DNA from: Amycolatopsis sulphurea
GTDB taxonomy: Bacteria; Actinomycetota; Actinomycetes; Mycobacteriales; Pseudonocardiaceae
Length of the DNA stretch: 64,000 bases
NCBI RefSeq assembly: GCF_002564045.1
Contig: NZ_PDJK01000002.1
Span: 3,720,001 to 3,784,000 of the forward strand
Reading direction: 5' to 3'
Notes under the pieces: model-generated
Told to the model about the DNA's origin: nothing
What the model saw: only the letters and a program-made list of their open reading frames with translations
The model's database searches: none
Shown here: positions 40,469-49,174 of the stretch, piece by piece
Layout: each line of letters opens with the position of its first letter
How positions within the stretch are numbered: the stretch's first letter is position 1
Made by a program: the position numbers and the translations under genes

Positions 40469-41586
40469 CCGATCCCGTGCCCGCCACCGGAGCGTGGCGG
40501 GCCGGGGATCCGCCCGGGCGGCGGAAGTGGTTCACCGTCCCCGGCGCGCTCGCGCTGGAGGCCGGCGGTGTGCTGCCCGGCTATACCCTCGCCTACGAGA
40601 CGTGGGGAACTCTCGCCCCGGACGCGTCCAACGCGGTGCTGATCGAGCACGCGCTCACCGGCGACAGTCACGTCGCCGGTCCGGCCGGGCCGGGACACCC
40701 GAGCCCCGGCTGGTGGGACGAGCTGGTCGGGCCGGGTAAGGCGTTCGACACCGACGAAGTGTTCGTGGTCGCCGCGAACGTGCTCGGCGGGTGCCAGGGT
40801 TCCACTGGGCCGGCATCCCCCGATCCGGACGGCAGGCCCTGGGGCAGCCGGTTCCCGGCGGTGACCGTGCGGGACCAGGTGCATGCAGAGGCAGCGCTGG
40901 CGGATGCGCTCGGCATCGAGCGCTGGGCCGCCGTGGCCGGTGGGTCGATGGGCGGTATGCGGGCCCTCGAATGGGCGGTTTCGCTACCCGATCGGGTCAT
41001 CTCGGCGCTCGTGGTGGCCTCGACCGCGCAGGCCTCCGCGGACCAGATCGCCTGGGCTTCGCCGCAGCTGCACGCGATCCGCACCGATCCGGGCTGGCGT
41101 GGCGGCGACTATTACTCGGCCGCACCGGGTGAAGGCCCGCATTCCGGGCTCGGGATCGCCCGGCGGATCGCGCACACCACTTACCGCAGCGAGGCCGAAC
41201 TGGCCGTACGGTTCGGCAGTAGTCCGCAGGAGGCGGAGGATCCGTTGCGGGGCGGCCGGTTCGCCGTCGAGTCCTATCTGGACCATCACGCGGACAAGCT
41301 GGCCCGCCGGTTCGACGCGGGCTCCTACGTGCGGCTCACCGAATCGATGAACACCCACGACGTGGGCCGCGGCCGGGGCGGGGTGGCCGCCGCACTGGGC
41401 CGGATCACCGCCCGGGTCGTGGCCGCCGGCGTGCACAGCGACCGGCTCTACCCGCCGTATCAGACGGAACGGATCGCCGCCGGTACCGGGACCACCGCCG
41501 CGGTGCTGGACTCCCCGCACGGCCACGATTCGTTCCTGCTGGAAACCGCCCAGCTCGCTGCCCTCGTCAAGTCTCTCCTCGGCTGA
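40465..41586 (+). CDS. metX: Homoserine O-acetyltransferase
   Basis: A 373-residue alpha/beta-hydrolase-fold acetyltransferase giving the substrate of MetY. Landmarks: YETWGTL, NAVLIEHALTGDSH, NVLGGCQGSTGP, the nucleophile Ser in VAGGSMGGMRALEW, and the catalytic His in SPHGHDSFLLE. The GTG start overlaps the metY stop, so the two form a methionine biosynthesis operon. A perfect P palindrome begins 4 bp after the stop. Confidence 0.94.
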   Translation: MTDPVPATGAWRAGDPPGRRKWFTVPGALALEAGGVLPGYTLAYETWGTLAPDASNAVLIEHALTGDSHVAGPAGPGHPSPGWWDELVGPGKAFDTDEVFVVAANVLGGCQGSTGPASPDPDGRPWGSRFPAVTVRDQVHAEAALADALGIERWAAVAGGSMGGMRALEWAVSLPDRVISALVVASTAQASADQIAWASPQLHAIRTDPGWRGGDYYSAAPGEGPHSGLGIARRIAHTTYRSEAELAVRFGSSPQEAEDPLRGGRFAVESYLDHHADKLARRFDAGSYVRLTESMNTHDVGRGRGGVAAALGRITARVVAAGVHSDRLYPPYQTERIAAGTGTTAAVLDSPHGHDSFLLETAQLAALVKSLLG

Positions 41587-41590
41587 ACAG

Positions 41591-41641
41591 CTGTGAAGGG
41601 GCCCTTCACGGACTCAGAGTCCGTGAAGGGCCCCTTCACAG
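41591..41641. repeat. P palindrome, copy 6 (perfect dyad)
   Basis: Identical to 8566-8616. The two convergent genes around it both end in TCGGCTGA, which extends the local symmetry beyond the 51 bp. Confidence 0.9.
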
Positions 41642-41650
41642 CCCGGAAAA

Positions 41651-42466
41651 TCAGCCGATCGCGGAGGAGAGCGGAGCGTAGTAACCGCCCCGCTGGCCTG
41701 CCACGGTCGGGTGGTAGGACTCATCGACCGGGAAGGTGAGACTGTGCAGGTAGTCACCGGCCGGGGAGCAGATGTTGTGGCCGGTGAAGGCCGGGCGGAC
41801 ATCCACGAACTTGGCTCCGGCCGCCAAGGCGCGCGCGGAGAGCACCGAGGCCAGCGTGTCGGCGCCGGAGTTGATCGCGGACCGCTTCGTGTCGCTCAGC
41901 CCGACCGAGCACGAACCCGGCACGGTGTAGAAGCGTGGGTAGGACAGCACGACGAGCTTTGCGTTCGGCGCCTTGGCCTTGACCGCCGCGTAAACCTTGT
42001 TGAGCAGCCCCGGCAGGGTGTTCTGCACGTAGGACTTCGCCGTGTTCACCCGGTTGACGCAGGTCTGGTCGTTGTTGAGGGTGCACGTGGTGATCACGTC
42101 GGTGAAGCCCGCGTCGTTGCCGCCGACGGTGACCGTGACCAGCGTGGCATTCGACGGCATCGAGCCGATCTGGTTCAGCACGTCGCCGGTCTTGGCGCCG
42201 GAGCAGGCGAGGAAGGTGAACTTGGTGCCCGAATGGGCGTTGGCCCACAGCTGTCCGTAGGCGTTCGCACTGCGTTTGCAGGCGCCCGAGTTGCCGTAGT
42301 TCCCGGCGCCTACTCCGGAGGAGTAGGAATCGCCGAGCGCGACGTAATTGGTGGCCTGGACGGCGTTCGCGGTGCCCGCGATGCCGAGTGATGCAAGCAG
42401 AGCGACCCCCAGGGCCGCGCACATCCGGGAGAGGTTTCGTGATGGTGGACGGGTGGCAGCAGCCAT
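41651..42466 (-). CDS. Secreted SGNH/GDSL hydrolase (lipase/esterase)
   Basis: A 271-residue extracellular lipase-type enzyme. A signal peptide of about 35 residues ends ...GIAGTANA, a typical AxA cleavage site. SGNH blocks: ALGDSYSSGVGAG (nucleophile Ser), VTVGGNDAGF (Gly and Asn of the oxyanion hole) and DESYHPTVAGQ (Asp and His). Six mature cysteines allow three disulphides, as in Streptomyces GDSL lipases such as SCO1725-type enzymes. ATG at 42466 follows ACAGGAG. Substrate range is unknown. Confidence 0.92.
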   Translation of the reverse strand: MAAATRPPSRNLSRMCAALGVALLASLGIAGTANAVQATNYVALGDSYSSGVGAGNYGNSGACKRSANAYGQLWANAHSGTKFTFLACSGAKTGDVLNQIGSMPSNATLVTVTVGGNDAGFTDVITTCTLNNDQTCVNRVNTAKSYVQNTLPGLLNKVYAAVKAKAPNAKLVVLSYPRFYTVPGSCSVGLSDTKRSAINSGADTLASVLSARALAAGAKFVDVRPAFTGHNICSPAGDYLHSLTFPVDESYHPTVAGQRGGYYAPLSSAIG

Positions 42467-42582
42467 GGGTCACTCCTGTCGTGACAGCTTGACGGAGTAA
42501 AGCAATACCAGGCGCAATCCCCACAGGCACCCCGAAAATGGCAGGTCACCCCACTTGGCCCAACCCGGAAGTCTGACCGGAG

Positions 42583-42598
42583 GTTAGTGCCCGCTAAC
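42583..42598 (+). promoter_or_regulatory. Lipid-regulon dyad Y, autoregulatory site of tetR
   Basis: GTTAGTG-CC-CGCTAAC overlaps the -35 region of the tetR gene that follows (its -10 is TACTAT at 42608-42613). The same dyad occurs twice before accD and once before fadA. Confidence 0.75.
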
Positions 42599-42607
42599 AC
42601 CCGGTCT

Positions 42608-42613
42608 TACTAT
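42608..42613 (+). promoter_or_regulatory. -10 element of a leaderless start (tetR)
   Basis: TACTAT ends 6 nt before the ATG at 42620; no ribosome binding site. Dyad Y covers the -35 side. Confidence 0.65.
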
Positions 42614-42619
42614 GGCCAG

Positions 42620-43210
42620 ATGCGGGCGAATCCCACCCCACTCGTGCAGGGCGAGAAGGCGAACAGGCGGGAACAGATCTTGGCGGCCGCCGCCGAACTG
42701 TTCGCCCACCACGGCTTCCACGGCGTGGGCATCGACGACATCGGTGCCGCGGTCGGCATCTCGGGGCCTGCGTTGTACCGGCATTTCCGCAGCAAGGACG
42801 CGATCCTCGGTGAGATGCTCGGCTCGATCAGCGACTTTCTGCTGACGGGGGGTACCGCGCGGGCCGAGGCGGGCGGCACGCCGGAGGAGCTGCTCGGCGC
42901 GCTGGTCCGCTTCCACGTCGACTTCGCCCTCGAGAACCCGGCCCTGATCACCGTCCAGGAACGCAATCTGGCGAACCTCACCGACAGCGACCGCAAGCAG
43001 GTGCGGGCCCTGCAGCGGCAGTACGTCGAAGTGTGGGTGCGGGCGATCCGCGCGGCGCGGCCGGGCCTCGGCGAGCGGCAGGCCCGGTCCGCGGCACACG
43101 CCGTGTTCGGCCTGATCAACTCCACCCCCTACAACCGCCATCTCGGTGACGGCGAGCTGGCCGATCTGCTGTGCCGGCTCGCGCTCGGTGCCCTTTCCGC
43201 GGCGGGCTGA
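42620..43210 (+). CDS. TetR regulator, probable repressor of the acc-fadE operon
   Basis: A 196-residue TetR-family protein. The HTH is REQILAAAAELFAHHGFHGVGIDDIGAAVGISGPALYRHF; the rest is a helical ligand domain. Two observations suggest its target: dyad Y lies over its own promoter and twice before the accD-accA-fadE operon 0.7 kb away. In M. tuberculosis the TetR repressor BkaR (Rv2506) controls the homologous accD1-accA1-fadE19 genes for branched-chain keto acid breakdown, and this is the likely counterpart. The inducer is presumably an acyl-CoA. ATG at 42620 is 6 nt after a -10 box. Confidence 0.87.
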   Translation: MRANPTPLVQGEKANRREQILAAAAELFAHHGFHGVGIDDIGAAVGISGPALYRHFRSKDAILGEMLGSISDFLLTGGTARAEAGGTPEELLGALVRFHVDFALENPALITVQERNLANLTDSDRKQVRALQRQYVEVWVRAIRAARPGLGERQARSAAHAVFGLINSTPYNRHLGDGELADLLCRLALGALSAAG

Positions 43211-43265
43211 GCACCCGGGTTTCGGGGTATCCCCACGAGTGCCGGTGCTGGTGTTTGATAGGCAC

Positions 43266-43763
43266 GTGACCCCCGACCGGAGCGAAGACGAGCAGCGGCT
43301 CGTCGAGAAGGCGCAGCGTGCGCTCGTCGCGATCAGTCTTGGCGAAGACGCCGAAGCACTCGACGAGGTCATGCCGTCGGCCGATGAGCCGGACGCCCGG
43401 TCCGAGGAGACCAAGGCGCTGATGATGCTGCTGTTCGGCGAGTGCAGCGCGATGGTGTCCACGCTGGGTGACGGTGGCACCGCCCCGGTCAAGGTCCAGG
43501 TCTTCGACGAGGACGGCGAAGAGGTGTCCATCGATCAGGCCGACCCGCCGGTGCGCACCGCGGTCCGCACGCTGCTGGCCGAGGTGCACGGCAACACCGC
43601 CGCCGCGCGGGAGCAGGTGGAGATCGCGCTCGCCAGCGCCGCGCCGAACGAGGTGGACAGCCTGGTCCTGCAGGCCTTGCGCTGGACCATCCGGCTGTCG
43701 GTGGAATGTCTCGACCGGGATCTGCCGGTCGCGTCCTGGATCTCGGACGCGGTCGCCGACTGA
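43266..43763 (+). CDS. Acidic protein of unknown function
   Basis: A 165-residue acidic, soluble protein (RSEDEQRLVEKAQRALVAIS...). It looks mostly helical with one predicted beta region (VKVQVFDEDGEEV). I recognise no family, signal peptide or motif. GTG at 43266 is the first start after the intergenic gap and has no obvious ribosome binding site; in-frame upstream codons look non-coding. It sits between the tetR gene and the acc operon, but nothing else links it to lipid metabolism. Confidence 0.65.
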   Translation: MTPDRSEDEQRLVEKAQRALVAISLGEDAEALDEVMPSADEPDARSEETKALMMLLFGECSAMVSTLGDGGTAPVKVQVFDEDGEEVSIDQADPPVRTAVRTLLAEVHGNTAAAREQVEIALASAAPNEVDSLVLQALRWTIRLSVECLDRDLPVASWISDAVAD

Positions 43764-43906
43764 GGTTCGCCCGGATACCGGCCGCCGTCTGCCGCCGCGC
43801 CGGTCGCGGCTCGGTCGGTCCTGAGCGAAACACTGCTGGGTGACGCCGAGATTGAAGCCCCGCAGTTGCCCTGGGCACACTGAGCACGGCCGGACTGGAC
43901 AGGCTG

Positions 43907-43922
43907 GTTAACGACCACTAAC
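43907..43922 (+). promoter_or_regulatory. Lipid-regulon dyad Y, accD site 1
   Basis: GTTAACG-AC-CACTAAC. Its centre is 27 bp from that of site 2. It contains a possible -10 (TAACCT). Confidence 0.75.
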
Positions 43923-43933
43923 CTCGAAGTGGA

Positions 43934-43949
43934 GTTAACGACCGCTAAC
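43934..43949 (+). promoter_or_regulatory. Lipid-regulon dyad Y, accD site 2
   Basis: GTTAACG-AC-CGCTAAC, ending 16 bp before the accD ATG and overlapping a possible -10 (TAACGT). Occupation should block transcription. Confidence 0.75.
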
Positions 43950-43965
43950 GTCTCGACGGAGAGCC

Positions 43966-45579
43966 ATGGACACGCCGGTACTGCGCAGTTCCGCGGACCC
44001 GCGCAGCGATACCTTCACCCGCAGCGTCACCTCGCACGGTGAGCTTGTCGAAGACCTGCGCAAGCGTCTGGCCACGACCCGGCTCGGCGGGCCGGAGAAG
44101 TCCCGGACCCGGCATGTCGAGCGCGGCAAGCTGCTGCCCCGCGACCGGGTGGACACCCTGCTCGACCCGGGCTCGCCGTTCCTGGAGCTCTCGCCGCTGG
44201 CGGCGACCGGGCTCTACGAGGACGAGGCGCCCGCAGCCGGGATCATCACCGGGATCGGGCGGGTGTCCGGCCGCGAATGCGTGATCGTGGCCAACGACGC
44301 CACGGTCAAGGGTGGCACCTACTATCCGATGACGGTGAAGAAACACCTGCGTGCGCAGGAAGTCGCACTGCACAACAACCTGCCGTGCATCTACCTGGTC
44401 GACTCCGGCGGCGCGTTCCTGCCGCGGCAGGACGAGGTCTTCCCGGACCGTGAGCACTTCGGCCGGATCTTCTACAACCAGGCCACCATGTCCGCGCGCG
44501 GCATCCCGCAGATCGCCGCGGTGCTCGGCTCGTGCACCGCGGGCGGCGCGTACGTGCCGGCGATGAGCGACGAAGCGGTGATCGTGCGCAATCAGGGCAC
44601 GATCTTCCTCGGCGGCCCGCCGCTGGTGAAGGCGGCGACCGGCGAGGTGGTCACCGCCGAGGAGCTGGGCGGCGGCGACGTGCACTCGCGGCAGTCGGGC
44701 GTGACCGACCACCTCGCCGACGACGACGCGCACGCGTTGCGCATCGTCCGCGACATCGTGTCCACGCTCGGCCCGCGCACGCCGCGGCCGTGGGACGTGC
44801 GGCCGGTCGAGGCGCCGGCGGCCGATCCGCGTGAGCTGTACGGCGTGGTGCCCACCGATTCGCGGACGCCCTACGACGTGCGCGAGGTGATCGCGCGGGT
44901 TGTGGACGGCAGCCGGTTCTCGGAGTTCAAAAAGGAATACGGCAGCACGCTGGTCACCGGATTCGCGCATATCCACGGGCATCCGGTCGGCATCATCGCG
45001 AACAACGGCGTGCTGTTCGCCGAGTCCGCGATGAAGGGCGCGCACTTCATCGAGCTGTGCGACCGGCGTTCGATCCCGTTGGTATTCCTGCAGAACATCA
45101 CCGGGTTCATGGTCGGTCGCGCGTACGAGGCGGGCGGGATCGCCAAGCACGGCGCGAAAATGGTGACCGCCGTGGCGTGCGCCAAGGTGCCGAAGTTCAC
45201 CGTGATCATCGGCGGTTCGTTCGGCGCCGGGAACTACTCGATGTGCGGCCGGGCGTACTCGCCGCGGTTCCTCTGGATGTGGCCGAACGCGCGGATCTCG
45301 GTGATGGGCGGGGAGCAGGCCGCGTCCGTGCTTTCCACCGTGCGCCGGGACGCGATCGAGGGTCGCGGCGGCGAATGGTCCACAGAGGACGAAGAGACGT
45401 TCAAGGACCCGATTCGCGAGCAGTACGAGGAGCAGGGCAGCCCGTACTACTCCACCGCGCGGCTGTGGGACGACGGCGTGATCGACCCGGCGGACACCCG
45501 CACGGTGCTCGGGCTCGCGCTGTCGGCCGCGGCCAATGCCCCCCTGCCCGAGGTCAACTACGGCGTCTTCCGGATGTGA
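43966..45579 (+). CDS. accD1: Acyl-CoA carboxylase beta subunit (AccD1-like)
   Basis: A 537-residue carboxyltransferase subunit. It resembles methylcrotonyl-CoA carboxylase beta: KLLPRDRVDTLLDPGSPFLEL, ASAGI-type GIITGIGRVSGRECVIVAND, AGGAYVPAMSDEAVIV (acyl-CoA oxyanion region), FLQNITGFMVGRAYEAGGIAKHGAKMV and GSFGAGNYSMCGRAYSPRF (biotin site). With AccA1 it should carboxylate 3-methylcrotonyl-CoA in leucine breakdown. ATG at 43966 has GGAGAG upstream. It starts an operon accD-accA-fadE under two dyad-Y sites. Confidence 0.92.
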   Translation: MDTPVLRSSADPRSDTFTRSVTSHGELVEDLRKRLATTRLGGPEKSRTRHVERGKLLPRDRVDTLLDPGSPFLELSPLAATGLYEDEAPAAGIITGIGRVSGRECVIVANDATVKGGTYYPMTVKKHLRAQEVALHNNLPCIYLVDSGGAFLPRQDEVFPDREHFGRIFYNQATMSARGIPQIAAVLGSCTAGGAYVPAMSDEAVIVRNQGTIFLGGPPLVKAATGEVVTAEELGGGDVHSRQSGVTDHLADDDAHALRIVRDIVSTLGPRTPRPWDVRPVEAPAADPRELYGVVPTDSRTPYDVREVIARVVDGSRFSEFKKEYGSTLVTGFAHIHGHPVGIIANNGVLFAESAMKGAHFIELCDRRSIPLVFLQNITGFMVGRAYEAGGIAKHGAKMVTAVACAKVPKFTVIIGGSFGAGNYSMCGRAYSPRFLWMWPNARISVMGGEQAASVLSTVRRDAIEGRGGEWSTEDEETFKDPIREQYEEQGSPYYSTARLWDDGVIDPADTRTVLGLALSAAANAPLPEVNYGVFRM

Positions 45580-47570
45580 TGAGCATGTTCACTACTGTGC
45601 TGGTCGCCAACCGCGGGGAGATCGCCGTCCGCGTGATCCGGTCGTTGCGCGAACTCGGGATCCGTTCCGTCGCGGTGTACAGCGACGCGGACGTCGACGC
45701 CCGCCACGTGCGCGAGGCCGACATCGCGGTGCGGCTCGGCCCCGCCGAAGCGGCGAAGAGCTACCTGTCGATTCCGGCGATCGTCGATGCCGCCCGGGTG
45801 ACCGGCGCGCAGGCGGTGCACCCGGGTTACGGCTTCCTCGCCGAAAACGTCGACTTCGCCAGGGCCTGCGCCGAGGCGGGGCTGGAGTTCATCGGACCGC
45901 CGCCCGAGGCGATCGAGAAGATGGGCGACAAGATCCGCGCGAAGGCCACGGTGTCCGCGGCCGGTGTGCCGGTGGTGCCCGGTGCGTCCGATGTGGACAT
46001 ACCGGAGGGCGGATTCGCCGAAGCCGCTGCCCGGGTGGGCTATCCGTTGCTGATCAAGCCTTCCGCGGGGGGCGGTGGCAAGGGCATGCGGCTGGTCCAC
46101 GAAGAGTCCGAATTGGACGCTGCGGTGGAGTCGGCCCGCCGTGAGGCGAAGAGTTCTTTCGGCGACGACACGTTGCTGATCGAGCGGTTCGTCACCACCC
46201 CGCGGCACATCGAGATCCAGGTGCTGGCCGATGCGCACGGAACCGTGCTGCACCTCGGTGAACGCGAATGCAGCCTGCAGCGGCGGCACCAGAAGATCAT
46301 CGAGGAAGCGCCTTCGGTACTGCTCGACGAGGCGACCCGGCAGAAAATGGGCACTGCCGCCGCGGAGGCCGCCCGCTCGGTCGGTTACGTCGGCGCCGGC
46401 ACCGTCGAGTTCATCATGTCCGCGCACAATCCGGACGAATTCTTCTTCATGGAGATGAACACCCGGCTGCAGGTCGAGCACCCGGTCACGGAAATGGTGA
46501 CCGGCTTGGATCTGGTGGCCTGGCAGGTGCGGATCGCCGCCGGGCAGCCGCTCACCGTGCGGCAGGAGGACGTCCGGCTCGAAGGGCACGCGATCGAGGC
46601 CCGCGTCTACGCCGAGGACCCGGCCCGTGGCTTCATCCCGACCGGTGGCACGGTCCTGGCCGTACGCGAGCCCTCCGGCGCCGGTGTCCGGGTGGATTCG
46701 TGGATGACCCCCGGCGCGGTGATCGGCTCGAACTACGATCCGATGCTGGCCAAGGTGATTGCCTACGGCCCGGACCGCGAGGCCGCGCTGCAGAAGCTCG
46801 ACCGGGCGCTCGCCGACACGGCGTTGCTCGGGGTCGGCACGAACATCGCGTTCCTGCGCGCCCTGCTCGCGGACGAGGACGTGCGGACCGGGCGCCTGGA
46901 CACCGAACTGGTCGACCGGCGACTGTCCGAATTGGTCTCTCCGGCGGTGCCACTGGAGTTCTTTGTGGCCGCCGCCGTGGATCGGCTGCTCTCGCTGGAG
47001 CCTTCCGGCGCGGTAGTGGACCCGTGGGAGGTGCCGTCGGGCTGGCGGCTCGGCGCTCCCGGCGGCGTGACCTTCCGCATGCGTACCGGGGAAAACCAGG
47101 CGGTGGTGCGGGTGACCGGCACGCCGTCGGCGGCTTCGGTGCGAGTGGACGACGAAGAACCGGTCGAGGTCTCCGCGTATCGCGAAGGCGATCTGCTCGA
47201 AATTCACCGGGCAGGCGGAACCGAGCGCTACCGGCGTGCGGACGGTCCGGAAAGGACGGTCTGGCTCTCCCGGGAGGGCAGCGCGTTCGCGTTCGCCGAC
47301 CAGGAGTTCACGCTCGCCGCGCGGGGTGAGGCGGCCGGCGCCGGTCCGGTCAAGAGCCCGATGCCCGGCACCGTGCTGGTGGTCAAGGCGGCCAAGGGCG
47401 ACGTCGTACAGGCCGGGGCGCCGTTGCTGGTCGTCGAGGCGATGAAGATGGAACACACCGTGACCGCGCCGATCGACGGGGTGGTGAGCGAGCTGCCGGT
47501 CCGGGTCGGACAGCAGGTCGCATTGGACGAGACGCTGGCCGTGGTGACTGCCGGAGAGGAGAAGCCGTGA
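45579..47570 (+). CDS. accA1: Acyl-CoA carboxylase alpha subunit, biotin carboxylase/BCCP (AccA1-like)
   Basis: A 663-residue biotin-dependent subunit. Biotin carboxylase part (1-450): VLVANRGEIAVRVIR, PSAGGGGKGMR (ATP loop), EMNTRLQVEHPVTEMVTG. A linker BT-type domain follows, and the C-terminal biotinyl domain carries the biotinylated Lys in VVEAMKMEHTV. Holo-form formation needs BirA elsewhere. ATG at 45579 shares its A with the accD stop codon (TGATG). It is the partner of AccD1 and overlaps fadE by 4 bp. Confidence 0.94.
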   Translation: MSMFTTVLVANRGEIAVRVIRSLRELGIRSVAVYSDADVDARHVREADIAVRLGPAEAAKSYLSIPAIVDAARVTGAQAVHPGYGFLAENVDFARACAEAGLEFIGPPPEAIEKMGDKIRAKATVSAAGVPVVPGASDVDIPEGGFAEAAARVGYPLLIKPSAGGGGKGMRLVHEESELDAAVESARREAKSSFGDDTLLIERFVTTPRHIEIQVLADAHGTVLHLGERECSLQRRHQKIIEEAPSVLLDEATRQKMGTAAAEAARSVGYVGAGTVEFIMSAHNPDEFFFMEMNTRLQVEHPVTEMVTGLDLVAWQVRIAAGQPLTVRQEDVRLEGHAIEARVYAEDPARGFIPTGGTVLAVREPSGAGVRVDSWMTPGAVIGSNYDPMLAKVIAYGPDREAALQKLDRALADTALLGVGTNIAFLRALLADEDVRTGRLDTELVDRRLSELVSPAVPLEFFVAAAVDRLLSLEPSGAVVDPWEVPSGWRLGAPGGVTFRMRTGENQAVVRVTGTPSAASVRVDDEEPVEVSAYREGDLLEIHRAGGTERYRRADGPERTVWLSREGSAFAFADQEFTLAARGEAAGAGPVKSPMPGTVLVVKAAKGDVVQAGAPLLVVEAMKMEHTVTAPIDGVVSELPVRVGQQVALDETLAVVTAGEEKP

Positions 47571-48727
47571 TCGACTTCCGGTTGGACGAGGAATACGAAG
47601 CACTGCGCAAGACCGTCGAGGACTTCGCACACACCGAGGTCGCGCCGGTGATCGGGCCGTTGTACGAGAACGAGGAATTCCCGTACGACCTGGTCGCCAA
47701 GATGGGCGAGATGGGCCTGTTCGGCCTGCCGTTCCCCGAGGAATTCGGCGGGATGGGCGGGGACTACTTCGCGCTGTGCCTGGCCCTGGAGGAACTGGCC
47801 AGAGTGGACTCCTCGGTGGCGATCACCCTGGAGGCCGGGGTTTCGCTCGGCGCGATGCCGATCTACCGGTTCGGCACGCCCGAGCAGAAGGCGCAGTGGC
47901 TGCCCGCCCTGTGCTCCGCCGAGGCACTCGGCGGATTCGGGCTCACCGAGCCCGGCGGCGGCTCGGACGCGGGCGCCACCCGCACCCGCGCCCGGCTCGA
48001 CGGCGACGAGTGGGTGATCAACGGCAGCAAGGCGTTCATCACCAACTCCGGCACCGACCTCACCCGGCTGGTCACGGTCACCGCCGTGACCGACGTGATG
48101 GAGAACGGCCGCAAGGAGATCTCCGCGATCATCGTGCCCTCGGGCACCCCCGGGTTCAAGGTGGCGCCGAAGTACTCGAAGGTCGGCTGGAACTGCTCGG
48201 ACACCCACGAACTGTCCTTTTCGGACGCCCGGGTGCCGGCGGACAACCTGGTCGGCCGCCGTGGCCGTGGCTATGCGCAGTTCTTGTCCATTCTGGACGA
48301 AGGCCGGGTGGCGATCGCCGCGCTCAGCGTGGGTCTCGCACAGGGCTGTGTGGACGAATGCCTGACCTACGTGAAGGACCGGGTCGCCTTCGGCCACCGG
48401 ATCGGCGAGTACCAGGCGATCCAGTTCAAAATCGCGGACATGGAGGTGCGCACGCACACCGCCCGGCTGGCCTACTACCAGGCGGCGTCGAAGATGCTGC
48501 GCGGCGAGCCGTTCAAGAAGGAAGCCTCGATCGCGAAGCTGGTCGCCTCGAACGCGGCGATGGACAACGCTCGCGACGCCACGCAGATCTTCGGCGGCTA
48601 TGGCTTCATGAACGAATCGCCGGTCGGCCGCTTCTACCGTGACGCGAAGATCCTCGAAATCGGCGAAGGCACGAGCGAGGTCCAGCGGATGCTGATCGCC
48701 CGGCACTTGGGTGTCGGCGTGGCCTAG
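47567..48727 (+). CDS. Acyl-CoA dehydrogenase (FadE19/isovaleryl- or short-branched-chain type)
   Basis: A 386-residue flavoprotein, acyl-CoA dehydrogenase family. GGFGLTEPGGGSDAGATRT binds FAD and substrate, SKAFITNSG follows, and the C-terminus has NARDATQIFGGYGFMNESPVGRFYRDAKILEIGEGTSEVQ, which contains the catalytic Glu region. In the acc operon of M. tuberculosis (Rv2500c, FadE19) it belongs to leucine/isoleucine catabolism, and the same is likely here. GTG at 47567 overlaps the accA stop. The stop codon TAG is followed by nested mobile DNA, and the last 25 bp of the gene occur again at 49175-49199 with TGA as stop. Confidence 0.92.
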   Translation: MIDFRLDEEYEALRKTVEDFAHTEVAPVIGPLYENEEFPYDLVAKMGEMGLFGLPFPEEFGGMGGDYFALCLALEELARVDSSVAITLEAGVSLGAMPIYRFGTPEQKAQWLPALCSAEALGGFGLTEPGGGSDAGATRTRARLDGDEWVINGSKAFITNSGTDLTRLVTVTAVTDVMENGRKEISAIIVPSGTPGFKVAPKYSKVGWNCSDTHELSFSDARVPADNLVGRRGRGYAQFLSILDEGRVAIAALSVGLAQGCVDECLTYVKDRVAFGHRIGEYQAIQFKIADMEVRTHTARLAYYQAASKMLRGEPFKKEASIAKLVASNAAMDNARDATQIFGGYGFMNESPVGRFYRDAKILEIGEGTSEVQRMLIARHLGVGVA

Positions 48728-48815
48728 ATGGTCGAGGGCCCGTGATCAGCAGAGAGAGCCGTGGCTGCCCGACCGGTTTCGGGTCCGTGAGGGTGCCCCT
48801 GACGGACTCAGAGTC

Positions 48816-49096
48816 CAGGGTGTCGGCAAAGTCGGTGTGAGGGGCCCTTCGCCGACCGCGGGGGTCCGTGAAGGTCCGTGAAGGGGCCCTTCACGGACTC
48901 TGAGTCTGTGAAGGGGCCCTTCACGGACCCGAGACAGGTCTGGTGCACAGCGCGAGGTGGTCGCGCGTCTCGAATAGCTCCGCATCGTGCGTTGCCGGGC
49001 GTGATCGACGAAGAGGGCAGACGCCGTCGATGATGACGCGGCAGCCACGGCTCTCTGCTGATCACGGGTCCCGACCGACTTTGCTGGAACCCTGGC
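48816..49096. mobile_element. MITE-like element M2 (281 bp), nested
   Basis: The ends are CAGGGTGTCGGCAAAGTCGG (from 48816) and CCGACTTTGCTGGAACCCTG (to 49094), 16 of 20 matching when inverted. CTCAGAGTC (48807-48815) and CTCTGAGTC (49097-49105) flank it, a 9-bp target duplication with one mismatch at the centre of the P element of M1'. It carries its own P element (48876-48926). It is about 80% similar to M3 by eye. Confidence 0.78.
48876..48926. repeat. P palindrome, copy 7, inside element M2
   Basis: Two GTGAAGGGGCCCTTCAC hairpins joined by ACTCTGAGT, flanked by GTCCGTGAAG repeats. Confidence 0.85.
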
Positions 49097-49174
49097 CTCT
49101 GAGTCTGTGAAGGGGCCCTTCACAGCCCACCGCAGCTGCGCAGGGCCCTCCACGCCGACTTTGCCGACACCCTG

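Larger units (their letters stand above)
48726..49174. mobile_element. MITE-like element M1', containing nested M2
   Basis: Without its insert this would be about 160 bp and matches M1 (26392-26538) along its length: the CGAGGGCCCGTGATCAGCAG block at 48733, a P element, and the right end CCGACTTTGCCGACACCCTG at 49155-49174. The left inverted end is not clearly separate from the fadE 3' sequence GGGTGTCGGCGTGGCC. It lies directly after the fadE stop. Confidence 0.7.
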
